Origin: Endotrypanum monterogeii
Taxonomy: Eukaryota; Euglenozoa; Kinetoplastea; Trypanosomatida; Trypanosomatidae
Length of the DNA stretch: 64,000 bases
Assembly: GCA_000333855.2 (NCBI GenBank)
Contig: CM007334.1
Span: 364,634 to 428,633 of the forward strand
Direction of reading: 5' to 3'
In this document: positions 49,449-59,900 of the stretch, piece after piece
How the letters are laid out: each line of letters begins with the position of its first letter
How positions within the stretch are numbered: the stretch's first letter is position 1
The notes under the pieces: generated by a model
Seen by the model: the letters and a program-made list of their open reading frames with translations, nothing else
Told to the model about the DNA's origin: nothing
Databases searched by the model: none
Position numbers and translations under genes: made by a program

Positions 49449-50044
49449 CTGGGAAGGAGCGTGACGAGAGGGCGGGAAACGGTGAGGGGCCTAAAAGCGA
49501 CAATCGGAGGGGGGGGGTGAAGGCGTGCGGACAGGTAAAGGGGAGCAGTGACTGCAACACAGGAGAACACGTACGCCAACGTGCGTTACATGACTGTGGT
49601 TTGTTTACATCTATATTTTTTCTACTCACTGTATTCCATTCCTGGAGATCGCGTGCGCCAGGGCACAATTCATTTTTTTTTTCCCTTTCAATGTGGCGGT
49701 TGTACCAGTCAGGGGGTGGAAGGTCTTCCTTTGTTTGCGTGCTGGCAATGCTTTTTTTTTTCCAGGTGTTCTTTTCTCGACCCTTCCCTTTCGTCCTCCC
49801 CTGCTCTCTCCCACTTCCCGTATCGGTGTGGAAGTGTGACACATAAAAATCCGCACACGTACAACCCCCGAGAATAATCCGAGGGAAAATTATAGTCTCG
49901 CCATACCACCAAATAATTTATTATCATTGTCAAATCATTGTTCTGGGGTCATGGTGTGTCCTTCCAAAAAGCACTGTTGAAATGTCTACGCTTGTTTTTA
50001 TCATTTGTTGATCTCTCACTGCTCTAGCTCCCCCCTTTTTTCCC

Positions 50045-50084
50045 CCACGATGTATATATATATATATATATATATACATCGTGG
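50045..50084. repeat. 40-bp perfect palindrome with (TA)12 core
   Basis: CCACGATG (50045-50052), 24 nt of alternating TA, then CATCGTGG (50077-50084). The whole unit is identical to its reverse complement. Confidence 0.95.
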
Positions 50085-51121
50085 ATGTCGTGGACATTGT
50101 AGGTAACTGCGCTGATCTCAGTTTTTTAGAGGAGGGCCCTTCATTTTTTTTCCTTTGCGTTGCAAGCGGGGACCCACCTAGAAAGGTAGGGAGTGGTGCC
50201 GATGAGGGGAGGGGGGGCCAGACTGTGTGTGTGGCGTGTGCGCGATTCAGCTGCTACAGTGCAGCAGATTATTTACTTTTTTTTCCCCTATCGCTCATTC
50301 AAGAATGCCATCACACATATCTTGTCCCTTTGCTTTTCCTTGATTTCTCCCCCCTTTCCCCGCCAAATTTTCTTTTTTCTCAGGGCTCCGTCTCTACTCC
50401 TTGCTGTGTCTGCGGTTTCCCTTTTCTCCCGTGCCTTGGTTTCTTTTCTCGATTCTGTTGTTTGACTTCTCCCCATTGTTCCTCCTCTCCCTCCTCCTCT
50501 CACATACACATACACATACACACCACGCCTGAACTCCATCGAGCTTTTCTCCATCTTTTTCTTTGTTTGTGGCGTTTTTTCTCGGATGTCTAGGGGTGAC
50601 CGAGGCGGTTTCCCTTCTCTTCGTTTGTGTCCCTACCTCCTGTCGTTGAATCCACTCCTCCTCCCTTCGCATATCACACACATACGCACACACAACTCAT
50701 ACCCATGCTGAGCTCTATTTGCATGGCTTCCTCTTCGAGTTGGGTACATGTCTCGTGCATTATTCCTGTTTCATTCCCCCTTCTCGTTTGGGCTCATATA
50801 TGTACAGAGGGAGAGGTGAAAAGGGTGCGGAGATTTTTTTTTTTGTGTATGTTTGTGTATTGCTCGCCTTCTGTGAAAGTGGGCAACACATATGAGGGAG
50901 AGGAGGAGGCAGAGGAGGGTTGGGGTTGGAAAGAAAAGGAAAGGCGGTGTGAGGGTTACTGTTAGAAGACTCGTAGATTTGACGTCATCAGTTTTTTTTT
51001 TTTTTTGTGCTTGTAGCATGGCGCTGTTTTCTTCCTTCACGCGCGCTTTCATGGAGATGGAGGATGCATGTTCCCTCATCTGTAGGATTCTCCTCATATC
51101 TTTCGCTTGAGGACTAGGAGG

Positions 51122-51122
<1 letters not shown>

Positions 51123-51153
<31 letters not shown>
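51123..51153. repeat. (TA)n tract
   Basis: 31 nt of alternating T and A in the spacer before the CxxC protein gene. Confidence 0.95.
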
Positions 51154-51158
<5 letters not shown>

Positions 51159-51378
51159 TGCATATTGAGCGGTTGTCACACATCTGAGGAAAACATTAAG
51201 AACAACAGTACCTGACGAGGGGGTTCTTTGGTGTTTTCTAGAAACCTGCGCTCGTGTTTGTGTGAGTCTTTCGCTTTGTCACAATCGTTCAACACACTCG
51301 TTTTATAAGCAAGGAGCACTCGGTTTGTAAAAAAAATGTTTGAGCGCATACACACACGCACACACTAATATACATCCA

Positions 51379-51379
<1 letters not shown>

Positions 51380-51403
<24 letters not shown>
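51380..51403. repeat. (TA)n tract
   Basis: 24 nt of alternating A and T, 227 bp after the previous tract. Confidence 0.95.
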
Positions 51404-51411
<8 letters not shown>

Positions 51412-51755
51412 ATAAACATCCATCGGGCTTACTTAAAACAGTTATGCTTTACTGTAACCTACGCCGCCCACGTAGCGGTACCTCACATGTGCCCGCCGCG
51501 TTTCCATTGCTCTTCTCACTGAATCTCTCTCTCATCCTTTTCTTGATCACTGTCCGCATTATTCCCCTTCTTCAGTTTTCCGTCACGCATGCAGGGTCGC
51601 TGCGGACGTGTTCAGTTTTCATAAAAAGAACAAATAACAGTCCCCCCCCCCAAAAAAAAAGAGCAACAGAAAAAAAAACGTTTGCCGTTGAAGGCCGAGT
51701 GTATCTGAGACAATCCAGGTGCAACCTTCACCTCCTCATGCGACATGCGTAGCCG

Positions 51756-53024
51756 ATGCATACCCTCGTACCACCGATACAGACACCCGGGTCACGATGC
51801 GTGAGTTCACAGCACCCCGTGGAGCGCCTTTTCGGTGGAGAGTCACTGCAGATAGCAGCAACTCCACGTGTGACCCATATGGTCTTCCTGTTTCTGGTCG
51901 TGGTGGTGCTGGCGCTACCTTTTCCTGATGCGTCACGACCGTTTCGTTGTTCTCGGCACGACACACCCAGGCTGTCTTTTTTATTCGGCCATGCGCACCT
52001 GAGGCGGCGTGTCATGGCTTCTTACAACGAAAAAAAGGAGATAGATAGTGTTGTTCAAGGCCAGGGCGTCTACACAGTCCTTGGTGTGATTATGGCGTGT
52101 GCTTCTTCAGATAAAGGGTCAACGGGTGGCTTTGATGCGGGAGGGAACGGTACCGATCTCTGGGGTTCTCTATCCATGAAACAAAAATTGGACTACGACT
52201 CAGGGTTAAAGCCGTTCCTGACCCCTTGGCGCGAGGTGCGCCGTGCCCTGCGAGACGCCGACTGTGCTTCGATGTTTGCCCTTCGCCGTCTAGGGCGGTC
52301 CACCGGCTCAGCGAATCCTAAGCTCAGCGATGCTGACTCAAAGTCTGCGACGACCCTTCCTCGTATTTGTCGAATTCCGCTAGTGCTCATGAGTGCTCGT
52401 GGACCTCACTGCGCCAGTTGCACCGCCTTTACCCGTGACGTGCTGGAGCACTACCGAGCAGAGTGGGAGTACATACGCGCTCACGTAACCCTGGTCGACG
52501 CCGGGGAGCCAATGACAGAGCAGCTGGTACGGTACCCACATCCGCAGTGGTATGAGTCGGATCCGGTTCTGCAGTCCATGACACTGGAAAAGATTTCTGA
52601 GGTGCAAGGGATGAGGGCAGAGGGTTGTGACACTGCGTCTAGCGCGAATAGCACATACGAGTCTGCCTCTCCCAACACAGATGATGAGTGGCTGTATTAT
52701 GACGAAGAGGACTTCAATCTCTTCCATATGGGGTTCCGTCACAAGGCCTCCCACCTCCTGCAGTCCCCGGTAGTGCAGTCCACACATTTGTGGTCACGTC
52801 TCGTGAAGGGCGCGTTCGCTGGCCAGACCGAATATGTCCTACGCGTTATCTTTGCCTATCCCCATAACGGCAGTGTGATGCGCGATGTGGTCAATGAGCA
52901 GCTGACCGCCGACGGCGCTCAAGTCGATTATCTGCATTTTTTTTTTTCAGCGCTTCCTTTTTTCCGCTCGGTGAAAAAGGCGGTGCGAGTAATGGAGTGG
53001 CTTCAGCGTTATGGGGATTACTGA
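51756..53024 (+). CDS. unknown protein with CxxC in a thioredoxin-like setting
   Basis: I do not recognise this protein (422 residues from the first candidate ATG). In the middle, IPLVLMSARGPHCASCTAF leads into a helix and then HVTLVDAGEP; the order strand, C-x-x-C (Cys219 and Cys222), helix, strand is that of a thioredoxin fold, so a redox or disulfide role is possible. The C-terminal half is rich in aromatic and acidic residues (DDEWLYYDEEDFNLFHMGF) and ends in a basic helix. The start is uncertain: ATGs at 51756, 51879 and 52014 are all in frame, and the one at 51879 begins a hydrophobic, signal-like stretch (MVFLFLVVVVLALPF). The thioredoxin assignment is inference. Neighbours (DYRK before, MPDU1 after) give no functional hint. 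Confidence 0.65.
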   Translation: MHTLVPPIQTPGSRCVSSQHPVERLFGGESLQIAATPRVTHMVFLFLVVVVLALPFPDASRPFRCSRHDTPRLSFLFGHAHLRRRVMASYNEKKEIDSVVQGQGVYTVLGVIMACASSDKGSTGGFDAGGNGTDLWGSLSMKQKLDYDSGLKPFLTPWREVRRALRDADCASMFALRRLGRSTGSANPKLSDADSKSATTLPRICRIPLVLMSARGPHCASCTAFTRDVLEHYRAEWEYIRAHVTLVDAGEPMTEQLVRYPHPQWYESDPVLQSMTLEKISEVQGMRAEGCDTASSANSTYESASPNTDDEWLYYDEEDFNLFHMGFRHKASHLLQSPVVQSTHLWSRLVKGAFAGQTEYVLRVIFAYPHNGSVMRDVVNEQLTADGAQVDYLHFFFSALPFFRSVKKAVRVMEWLQRYGDY

Positions 53025-53767
53025 TGGTGTACCTATTTGCAATGCGCTGCAGATGCTGCGCATTTGTTGTTAGCGCGCGTCTGTATGGTCGCCCACATGC
53101 AAGCGTTGATGGTGGGTGCGGAGCTTCATGCCCCCGCACCCTTTTTCTCCTTTCTCTTTAGTTACGTTTGCGTGTCGCCTTTCTCCTTTATCGACACTTT
53201 GCACCACCACGCGTTGTGCCGCACTTTCTCATCTTGCATCTTTAAAAACAAATGGTTAGCTGCTTTGTAGGATATCCTTCAAAGAAAAAAAAAACGAAAA
53301 GAGGGCCAGCTGCAGTATGCACGTCATGGGTTTATTTCTCCCTTCCATCTCACCCCCTCCCCTCCCCCCCGCTTCTTCCACCACTCGGATACTATCATTT
53401 TTTTTTTCTTTTCGCTTGTTTAATTCTTGACGGTTGTCAAAGTGGAGCAATCATACAAAGTACACCAGTCGTCTTCATTGTTCCGGTCGTCTCAAGATCT
53501 CTTCATTTCGCCCCTTCACTGTGTACACACAGACATACACGAATCTCTCTCTCTCTATAGATTGCCATGTTAGAAGTCATAGTCGTCACCATTATCGCCA
53601 TCTAGTCCTCTTTTGCTATCATTTTTTTTTTTTTCCTTAGCACTCTTGTTCTCGTGATATTGCGGCAACGCTACCCCCTCTCTCGTGTATTCCTCTCCTG
53701 ATTTTTGTTCCACTTTCTCCACACAATACGTGCTTTTCCCCCTTTTATTCATAACAGAAAAGTATAA

Positions 53768-53771
<4 letters not shown>

Positions 53772-53803
<32 letters not shown>
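53772..53803. repeat. (TA)n tract
   Basis: 32 nt of alternating A and T, about 330 bp upstream of MPDU1. Confidence 0.95.
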
Positions 53804-53805
<2 letters not shown>

Positions 53806-54085
53806 TTATTGACAAATCGAGAAAAGTGTCCCTTTTATTTTCAACAAAATACGAAAAAAAAAAAAAGCGAGGAAAAGGAAGAATATACATACATATATTC
53901 TCGTTCAGTTCTATCAAATCTCCCAAATTTCAATTTTTACTTGCGTATTAAAAAAATATATTTTTTTATCTTTACAAAGGCACGCCTATTGTGCTCGCTC
54001 TCGCTGTCTCTTTTTTTTTTTTATTTATTGGTTTCTCCCTTTGACTTCCCAACCCCCTCTTCCCTCCACTCTCCTTCCTCTTCAA

Positions 54086-54087
54086 AG
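54086..54087 (+). promoter_or_regulatory. predicted spliced-leader acceptor of MPDU1
   Basis: The first AG after about 75 bases of T- and C-rich sequence (54010-54083). The next ATG is the gene start at 54132. Confidence 0.6.
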
Positions 54088-54131
54088 AACAAAAACAGGA
54101 AAAAGTGAACACGAAAAAGAGGAGGAGAGAG

Positions 54132-54824
54132 ATGTCTGTCGAGTCTACTTTGCGTCATTTCATCTCGCACTACCTATCCTATGCGGTAGTGGTGGGGGCG
54201 TCGATATTAAAGGTACCTCAGATTCTCAAGGTGCTACAGAGCCAGCGAGCTGACGGAATTTCTTTGTCATCGCTTTATGTAGAGCTGTTTTCCTACGTCA
54301 TATCAACCAGCTGGGGCCTCGTGCGGGGACTTCCGTTTCGCGACTGCGGGGAAAACTTTTTGATTACACTTCAGCTTGTGGTGTTGGTGCTGCTCGTAGC
54401 TAAGCTGCAGAAGAATGCACGTGGGGCGAGCTTTGTGCTGGCGGCCGAAGTATTAGCGCTCTGTATCTTTGCAAGCGGCAAGGTTCCACGGGGAATCCAT
54501 GAGTATGTGCTGAGTGGGCAGGTTTTTTTGAACATATCCAGCCGCGTTCCGCAAATTCTCGCGAACCACCGCACCCGGTGCCGCGGTCAGCTCTCTTTTC
54601 TGACCTGTTTCCTGGCTTTCGGCGGTGGCGTTGCGCGCTTCATGACGACTATCCTGAATGTATCTTGGGATAAGGGCAAGGCGGTGATGCTTTTGCAATG
54701 TGGCGTCGCCGCCATGCTCAACGCCACCATCCTGATGCAGATAGGTTACTATACCCTTGTAGACGGGAAAGCCCGCCGGGGAATCCGAGGCCCCGCACCC
54801 TCGAAGATTATCGCGAACCACTGA
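54132..54824 (+). CDS. MPDU1: mannose-P-dolichol utilization defect 1 protein (PQ-loop)
   Basis: This 230-residue membrane protein has two PQ-loop repeats, ILKVPQILKVLQSQRADGIS (Pro-Gln at 29-30) and SRVPQILANHRTRCRGQLS (Pro-Gln at 140-141), and about seven hydrophobic segments. This is the MPDU1 (SLC66A5) pattern, including the tail of the first repeat (ADGISLSSLYVELFSY). MPDU1 sits in the ER membrane and is needed for use of dolichol-phosphate mannose and glucose in N-glycan and GPI synthesis; in this parasite group GPI anchors and related glycolipids dominate the surface. Length fits the family. The frame is open 9 codons upstream from a GTG, but the ATG at 54132 is the first after a strong acceptor at 54087. 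Confidence 0.92.
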   Translation: MSVESTLRHFISHYLSYAVVVGASILKVPQILKVLQSQRADGISLSSLYVELFSYVISTSWGLVRGLPFRDCGENFLITLQLVVLVLLVAKLQKNARGASFVLAAEVLALCIFASGKVPRGIHEYVLSGQVFLNISSRVPQILANHRTRCRGQLSFLTCFLAFGGGVARFMTTILNVSWDKGKAVMLLQCGVAAMLNATILMQIGYYTLVDGKARRGIRGPAPSKIIANH

Positions 54825-56826
54825 GGTGGTTGACTCCATGAATTCCTGCGTAGGTTGTGTTTGCCTTTTGCCTTTGTGGCCTTTGGCGTGCCTCACCCAT
54901 TCTAAGGCTGATGACGCTCCTTCTCTGGATTACATCTTTGGTGCTCGTATGTTGCTACACAGGAGCCGAAATCGACCAAACCCCAATGAGCAGACACAGA
55001 CACAGACGCAAATACCTTCACACTTTCGTTGCTTCCCTCTCTGCTTTGCTTCCTCTGTCTTGTGCTCACGGTGTGTGTTCTCCATACAGCCTATTTGACC
55101 CCAAGTTACATTCTTGCGAAGTCGAAGGGAGGTAGGGGAGGGATGCAGAAGGCCGATACAATGTTGAAGGTCCAAGGCCCATTCCTCGTCGTGCGGTGGC
55201 GTGTCTGCCTGACCCTCCTTGTGTAGATTTTTAGTGTGTTTCCCAACTCTCTCTGTCCTTGTCGTTTCCAACGCACCTCTTCGCCATGTTCTTTTTTTTT
55301 TTCTCTTCTTTGGTGCTTCATCGCATATCACAGAAGATGCTGCAGAAAGAATGTGAGACGTATGTGTATATATATTTCTGTACATGGTTCAGTGTGTGTT
55401 TGTATCTTCTAACCATCGAGGCAAAGTAAAGGCGTACTACTATAGAGCATTTAAAGCAAGGAGTGTGTGTGTGTGTGTCGTGGTGGCGACACAAGTTCGT
55501 TGTCATCGATGGAGAGAAAGGGGATGCAGTTCACAGACTACTCTTCATGGCAGTTCCGTCGCACGCGTCTATCCCTGCACTCTTTCTGCCTCGCAGCAAC
55601 AGAAATATAGGGGGTTTATTTTTTCTCATCTTGTCTGCTGAAGGCTCGGGGTGGGGGAATGAAGCAGTAGGGGTCATATGCATGCTCTGGCTTGCTTTTT
55701 TACCATACCTTTTTCTTCCTTTGAACTCACGGGCAAATGGGCTCTGCACTATTGGGTTTAGAAGATTCACCTGCGCAGTGGTCCTGCGACACAGGGACGC
55801 CGTTTTAGGGAGCGTGCTCACACCTCTTGGTATTTTCTCAGTCTTGTATTGGGTGTCTTTCGATGGGACTCCACTGTTGCCTTGCGGCTTCCTAGGGTGT
55901 CCTCTTCATAGCATTTCCTTTGGTGGTCGTTTGACCCCGAGTGTCTTCGTTGGATCTCCTCTCGCGTTTTCCTGTTTGCCCGTCCAGCCCTCGAGGCGGC
56001 TTATGGGGACGACCGTGCATTTATGACCTCCCAGTGCACATTTCTTCTTGCCCTCGCATCACCACACCGCGGAATTTTCTTTTTCAGGTGCCAGCGAGTT
56101 TGACCAGTGGCCCCTGGTGAAGTATTTCTTAAAAAAAAAAACATTTTCCCTTTGCTCGCTGTCATTAGACTCTTCTTTCCGCTCGTTTCGATCGTATCCT
56201 ATAACGGCGCGATAGGATTAGTGGGCGATCGAGTTGGCCAGTGATTCTTTCCCTGCAACCACGACTGCAAGAACGCCTCTCGGCAGCGCATCTCGCCGCT
56301 ATGTTTTTCTTTGAGGGAAACAAACAAAAAAAAAGTGTAGAGAGAGAGGAAGACTTGGTGACTTTGTAACCGTATTTCTCTCGCGCTCTACTGAGACTCA
56401 CATTTTCTTGGTGATTATCGGTTCATCCGATGGTGTTCATGTCTCATCGCGTTGAGGGGGCAGGCTGGATGTTTTTCTTACAGAGTATTCGTCAGTTTAT
56501 ACTTACACACACACACACACACACACACGCATACGTACATAGAGATATCGCTACCGCAATATACAAGAACATTGTCGTTTTTGCTGGCTTTGTATCAATA
56601 TATGGGGCACGTTGCATATATTCTCTATCCCCTCCCCGAGGTCAGATGGACGCTCTCCCTATGACTTTGGTGATGCTCCTACCCTCCACATCTTTCCACC
56701 ACCCTCCCTCCTCCGTTCTCATTCTATCTCACACACACACACACCGAGACGACGGATGCGAAACATGTTCATATCAGACACGTGAGTCACCAATATATAT
56801 TTGTATGCATATATATATTTGTATAC

Positions 56827-56846
56827 ATATATATATATATATATAT
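56827..56846. repeat. (TA)n tract
   Basis: 20 nt of alternating A and T, preceded by two shorter ATATATATTTGTAT-like units, about 145 bp before the 1759-residue gene. Confidence 0.9.
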
Positions 56847-56915
56847 GCTTTAACACTTGAGGAGGTCTACCCGCAACTGGGGTAATCTACTACTCCACTC
56901 TCCCCCCCGTTTTCC

Positions 56916-56917
56916 AG
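56916..56917 (+). promoter_or_regulatory. predicted spliced-leader acceptor of the 1759-residue gene
   Basis: The first AG after a C/T tract (56894-56915). An out-of-frame ATG at 56958 lies between it and the gene start at 56993, so it would open an overlapping upstream frame. Confidence 0.4.
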
Positions 56918-56992
56918 ATAGGCACGCCGGCGTGTTTCTTGGTGAGATCGTCGTTGTATGTGCGTGTGTGTGTCTACTTTTTTTTTGTGTGA

Positions 56993-59900
56993 ATGGTATC
57001 GAGATGGAAGCATGTTGACTTGCTCAGCTTATCCTCCGTCGCGCCTGCGGTGGCACGGCGGCGGGGACAGCGCCCAGCGTCTACCCCTTTGTCTTCTCGA
57101 CTGCAACGTCGCAGTCCTCATGTAGCCCGTATTTCTAGAGAGGAGGCCAATCCTCAGCTCACCATTGGCGAGCGCGGTCCCGACGCAATAAAAGAAACGG
57201 CGATGTGTGTGCCCTCTTCAAGAGATGCGCTGGCAACGCAACGTGGCGCATATCACGCAAGGGTGGGATCGACTGTTTTTCCTACTTCCTGCGTTCCACC
57301 AGTGGCAGTCGAGGCGTCCACAGCTGTGCGTGTCTCTGTGTCAAATTTGTTTTGCCGCTCTTCCCTCTCTTGGAACAGTGCCCTCGAGTGTTTTTTTGCA
57401 CTCACCGAAGGCGAATGTCTTCGTCGTGCTTCCACCGCTGAGACACACGAAACACAACAGCGGCAAGAGGAGGACAAAACGATGCCTCTGGAGGCGATTG
57501 TTGCAGTCTACGGAGCGCTGCTGCGGCGAGAGGCACAGCACACAGGTGTTTCCAACTGCAGGCATGAAGATGTCATCTCATCGAGCACCATTGAAGCGGA
57601 TAGATCACAGTCACTGCAGCACGATACTTCGCTTGCATCTCAAGGCTCTGTGTCGTCACTCTCGTTTCTCGCGTATGCCGCTCGACAGCACCCATCACTC
57701 CACCCCATAGCAGTACTCCTCGGCTCTGACAAGGGTGGCGATGTTGGCAGCGCGCCTGAGCGGCACTTCAACCGTAGTGGTGCATACGGGGATGCACATC
57801 GAAGTCGCCCGCCGTTGCCCGTGCTAACCCTCTGCACCGTCATCCATCTGGGATTGCTAGAGCCACTTCATATGAGCCCAGTGCCGCCGTCATCTTCAAG
57901 TAGTGCCCCCAACTCTGCATCTCGCATTGATTCAACTACAGCATCTGCGTCGCGCGTTCGACAACAGTGGGTGGCTGTGCAGGCGATCCATCGCTTGCAT
58001 CGCTCCGGATGGGCAGCGGATTACTTCCGCTCCCTGGATTCGACCCCGGCAGAGGTGACAGGGTCAATGGTTGGGACCCCAGCACTGGGAGGATCGCTGG
58101 GGGAGACTGAGGGTCAAGAGCCCGCCGCTTTGGAGCTGGTTCGGTGTGCTGCCTTGGGCGTGCCCTACTTCACCTGTCTGTTTTCTGTGCTGGAGGGCGC
58201 CTGGGAGTTGTACCACGCGCGGTTCAGCGCTTTGTCGAGTGGGCGGCAGTGGCCACTGACAGAGGAGGTGGGGTATCTTCACGAGTTTCCACTTATACTT
58301 TCGCAGCAACGCCCGGCATCGACCCTCGCGGGCAGTGAGCAGACCAAAAAAGTGAACTCTGCGAGGTGTGAAACGTCGATCGACAGCGTGCGCGCTATCG
58401 CCGAGGTTTCTACGCAGGAGAGACCACACGCAGTCGAGGCGATCAGTGACGCCGTGCATGAGGAGATCCTTTCCATGTCCAGGGGACAACTACTTGCTGT
58501 GACCCTCGACGTCATTCTTTTTGCTTGGCGCGCGATGGAGATACGACAGCGCCGCCGAAGTGGCGCTGCAGGAGTGCCTGACGACCACTCCGGGGAGGCA
58601 AGTAGAAGCGCTGCCGCTGGCACTGCAGCAGAGAAATTGAAGGCCAATATATCTTCGATGGGATCGGGGATCCATCAAACATTCACATCTGCTGCAGCTC
58701 TCGTCGCCGAGGAGCAAGGCGAGCTTCTGCGGCTTGTCCGTATCGCCACCCGTTGGTCGACCTTCGAAGAGCTTTGCACGTGGATTGACCATCTTCTGGC
58801 ACGCGGCGAGGGGCTGATCTACTCGGAGATTCCAGGCGCTCCTTCGCTCTCGCCTGCGTTATCACCACAGCAGGAAGAAGCCCTCTTGTGCCTGTTGACG
58901 CGTGCGGTGCGCCGAGCGCCGTCATGGATGGCTGCATGTACCGTACTGAACAGCACATGGTGTAGGCTGCCGTGTACGGGCGTCGTTGCATGTGATGCGA
59001 GATCTGAAGTGCACGGCGAGGTGTGGTGTCCGAGGGACAGCGGCGTAGCATCAGTGCCAGCGCTGCTCGAGGCCTTCCTTTCTTCTTCTTATGCACCCGA
59101 AGTGGCGCTGCCTTCGCAAGTGTCACGTCAGACGGTTCACCGCTCGACGCCTGGTGATGCATCGTTTTGGTGCCGTGTCATGGTTTGTGGTGTGACATCT
59201 GATTCCGAGGGAGAGCACTGGGCACGCATCATGTTCGGCAGCGAGTCGCCCGTCTTCTCTGCCGGACTTCGGGTGAGCAGGTGCACTGCGCTCATGGAAA
59301 GGCGCCACGCTTCTCTTACCAAAGCGGCGCTGATGCTCGTACAGCGCTGGCTGCGACCTGCTGAGGCCCTCGGCGTGGCCCTGCAGTGCCTCGCTCGCAG
59401 CCACGCACGGTGCGCTCATGAGTGGACTACTTTTCTTGCGCGGCATCAGCGCGGAGGTCGGGAAGATGACAGAGCTGCGGAGAGGTGCTCCCCTAAGACG
59501 GATCCTGTGGGGGGGAGGGCGTCGAGAAATCGGGCTGCACTTTCCAGCGGAGACGCGATTGCGCCATCGGTACGCGCTCCCATGGCGGCAGCGCCTGTTG
59601 AAGAGAGTACCAGCCCCGCTACTGCGCTGGCGACGCGGCTGATGGCAGAGCAGCATCGGGCCTACTGCGGTGCGCTCCTCTCTACCCAAGAGCAGCGGGA
59701 GTGGTTGGATCTGACTTTGCGGTACGTGACCAGTGGGCCGGCGCGACAGTTGATCATCAAGGCTGCCTTGTTGGCTCGCTGGCACTGTGGATCCGATGCG
59801 TCAAGCACGCTCTATAGCTCCTCTGCTGTGAGGTTTGATGGGGGTGGCCCCCCACCGGAGGTGAACGAGTCCCTTATCGAGAAGTCGCACCTGGCGGCGG

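Larger units (their letters stand above)
49413..51755. other. 2.3-kb spacer, no gene seen
   Basis: It holds the (GC)n(GT)n tract at its start, T-rich tracts, a 40-bp TA-cored palindrome (50045-50084) and (TA)n runs (51123-51153, 51380-51403). A 170-codon frame (50081-50593) is Ser/Phe/Leu/Cys-rich and begins inside the palindrome region; it is judged UTR. Confidence 0.6.
53025..54131. other. 1.1-kb spacer, no gene seen
   Basis: It contains T-runs, a (TA)n run (53772-53803), and the T- and C-rich tract that serves the MPDU1 acceptor. No gene-like frame. Confidence 0.65.
54825..56992. other. 2.2-kb spacer, no confirmed gene
   Basis: It contains (CA)n (about 56507-56529), (TG)n (about 55463-55478), a (TA)n run (56827-56846) and two acceptor-like tracts. 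One rightward frame, 55547-56026 (about 159 codons from its ATG), would be a hydrophobic Leu/Phe/Gly/Ser-rich protein without a recognisable domain; it is left uncalled. Confidence 0.55.

Noticed and set aside
50081..50593. 170-codon rightward frame
   Set aside because: Composition of C/T-rich UTR, begins beside a palindrome, no domain.
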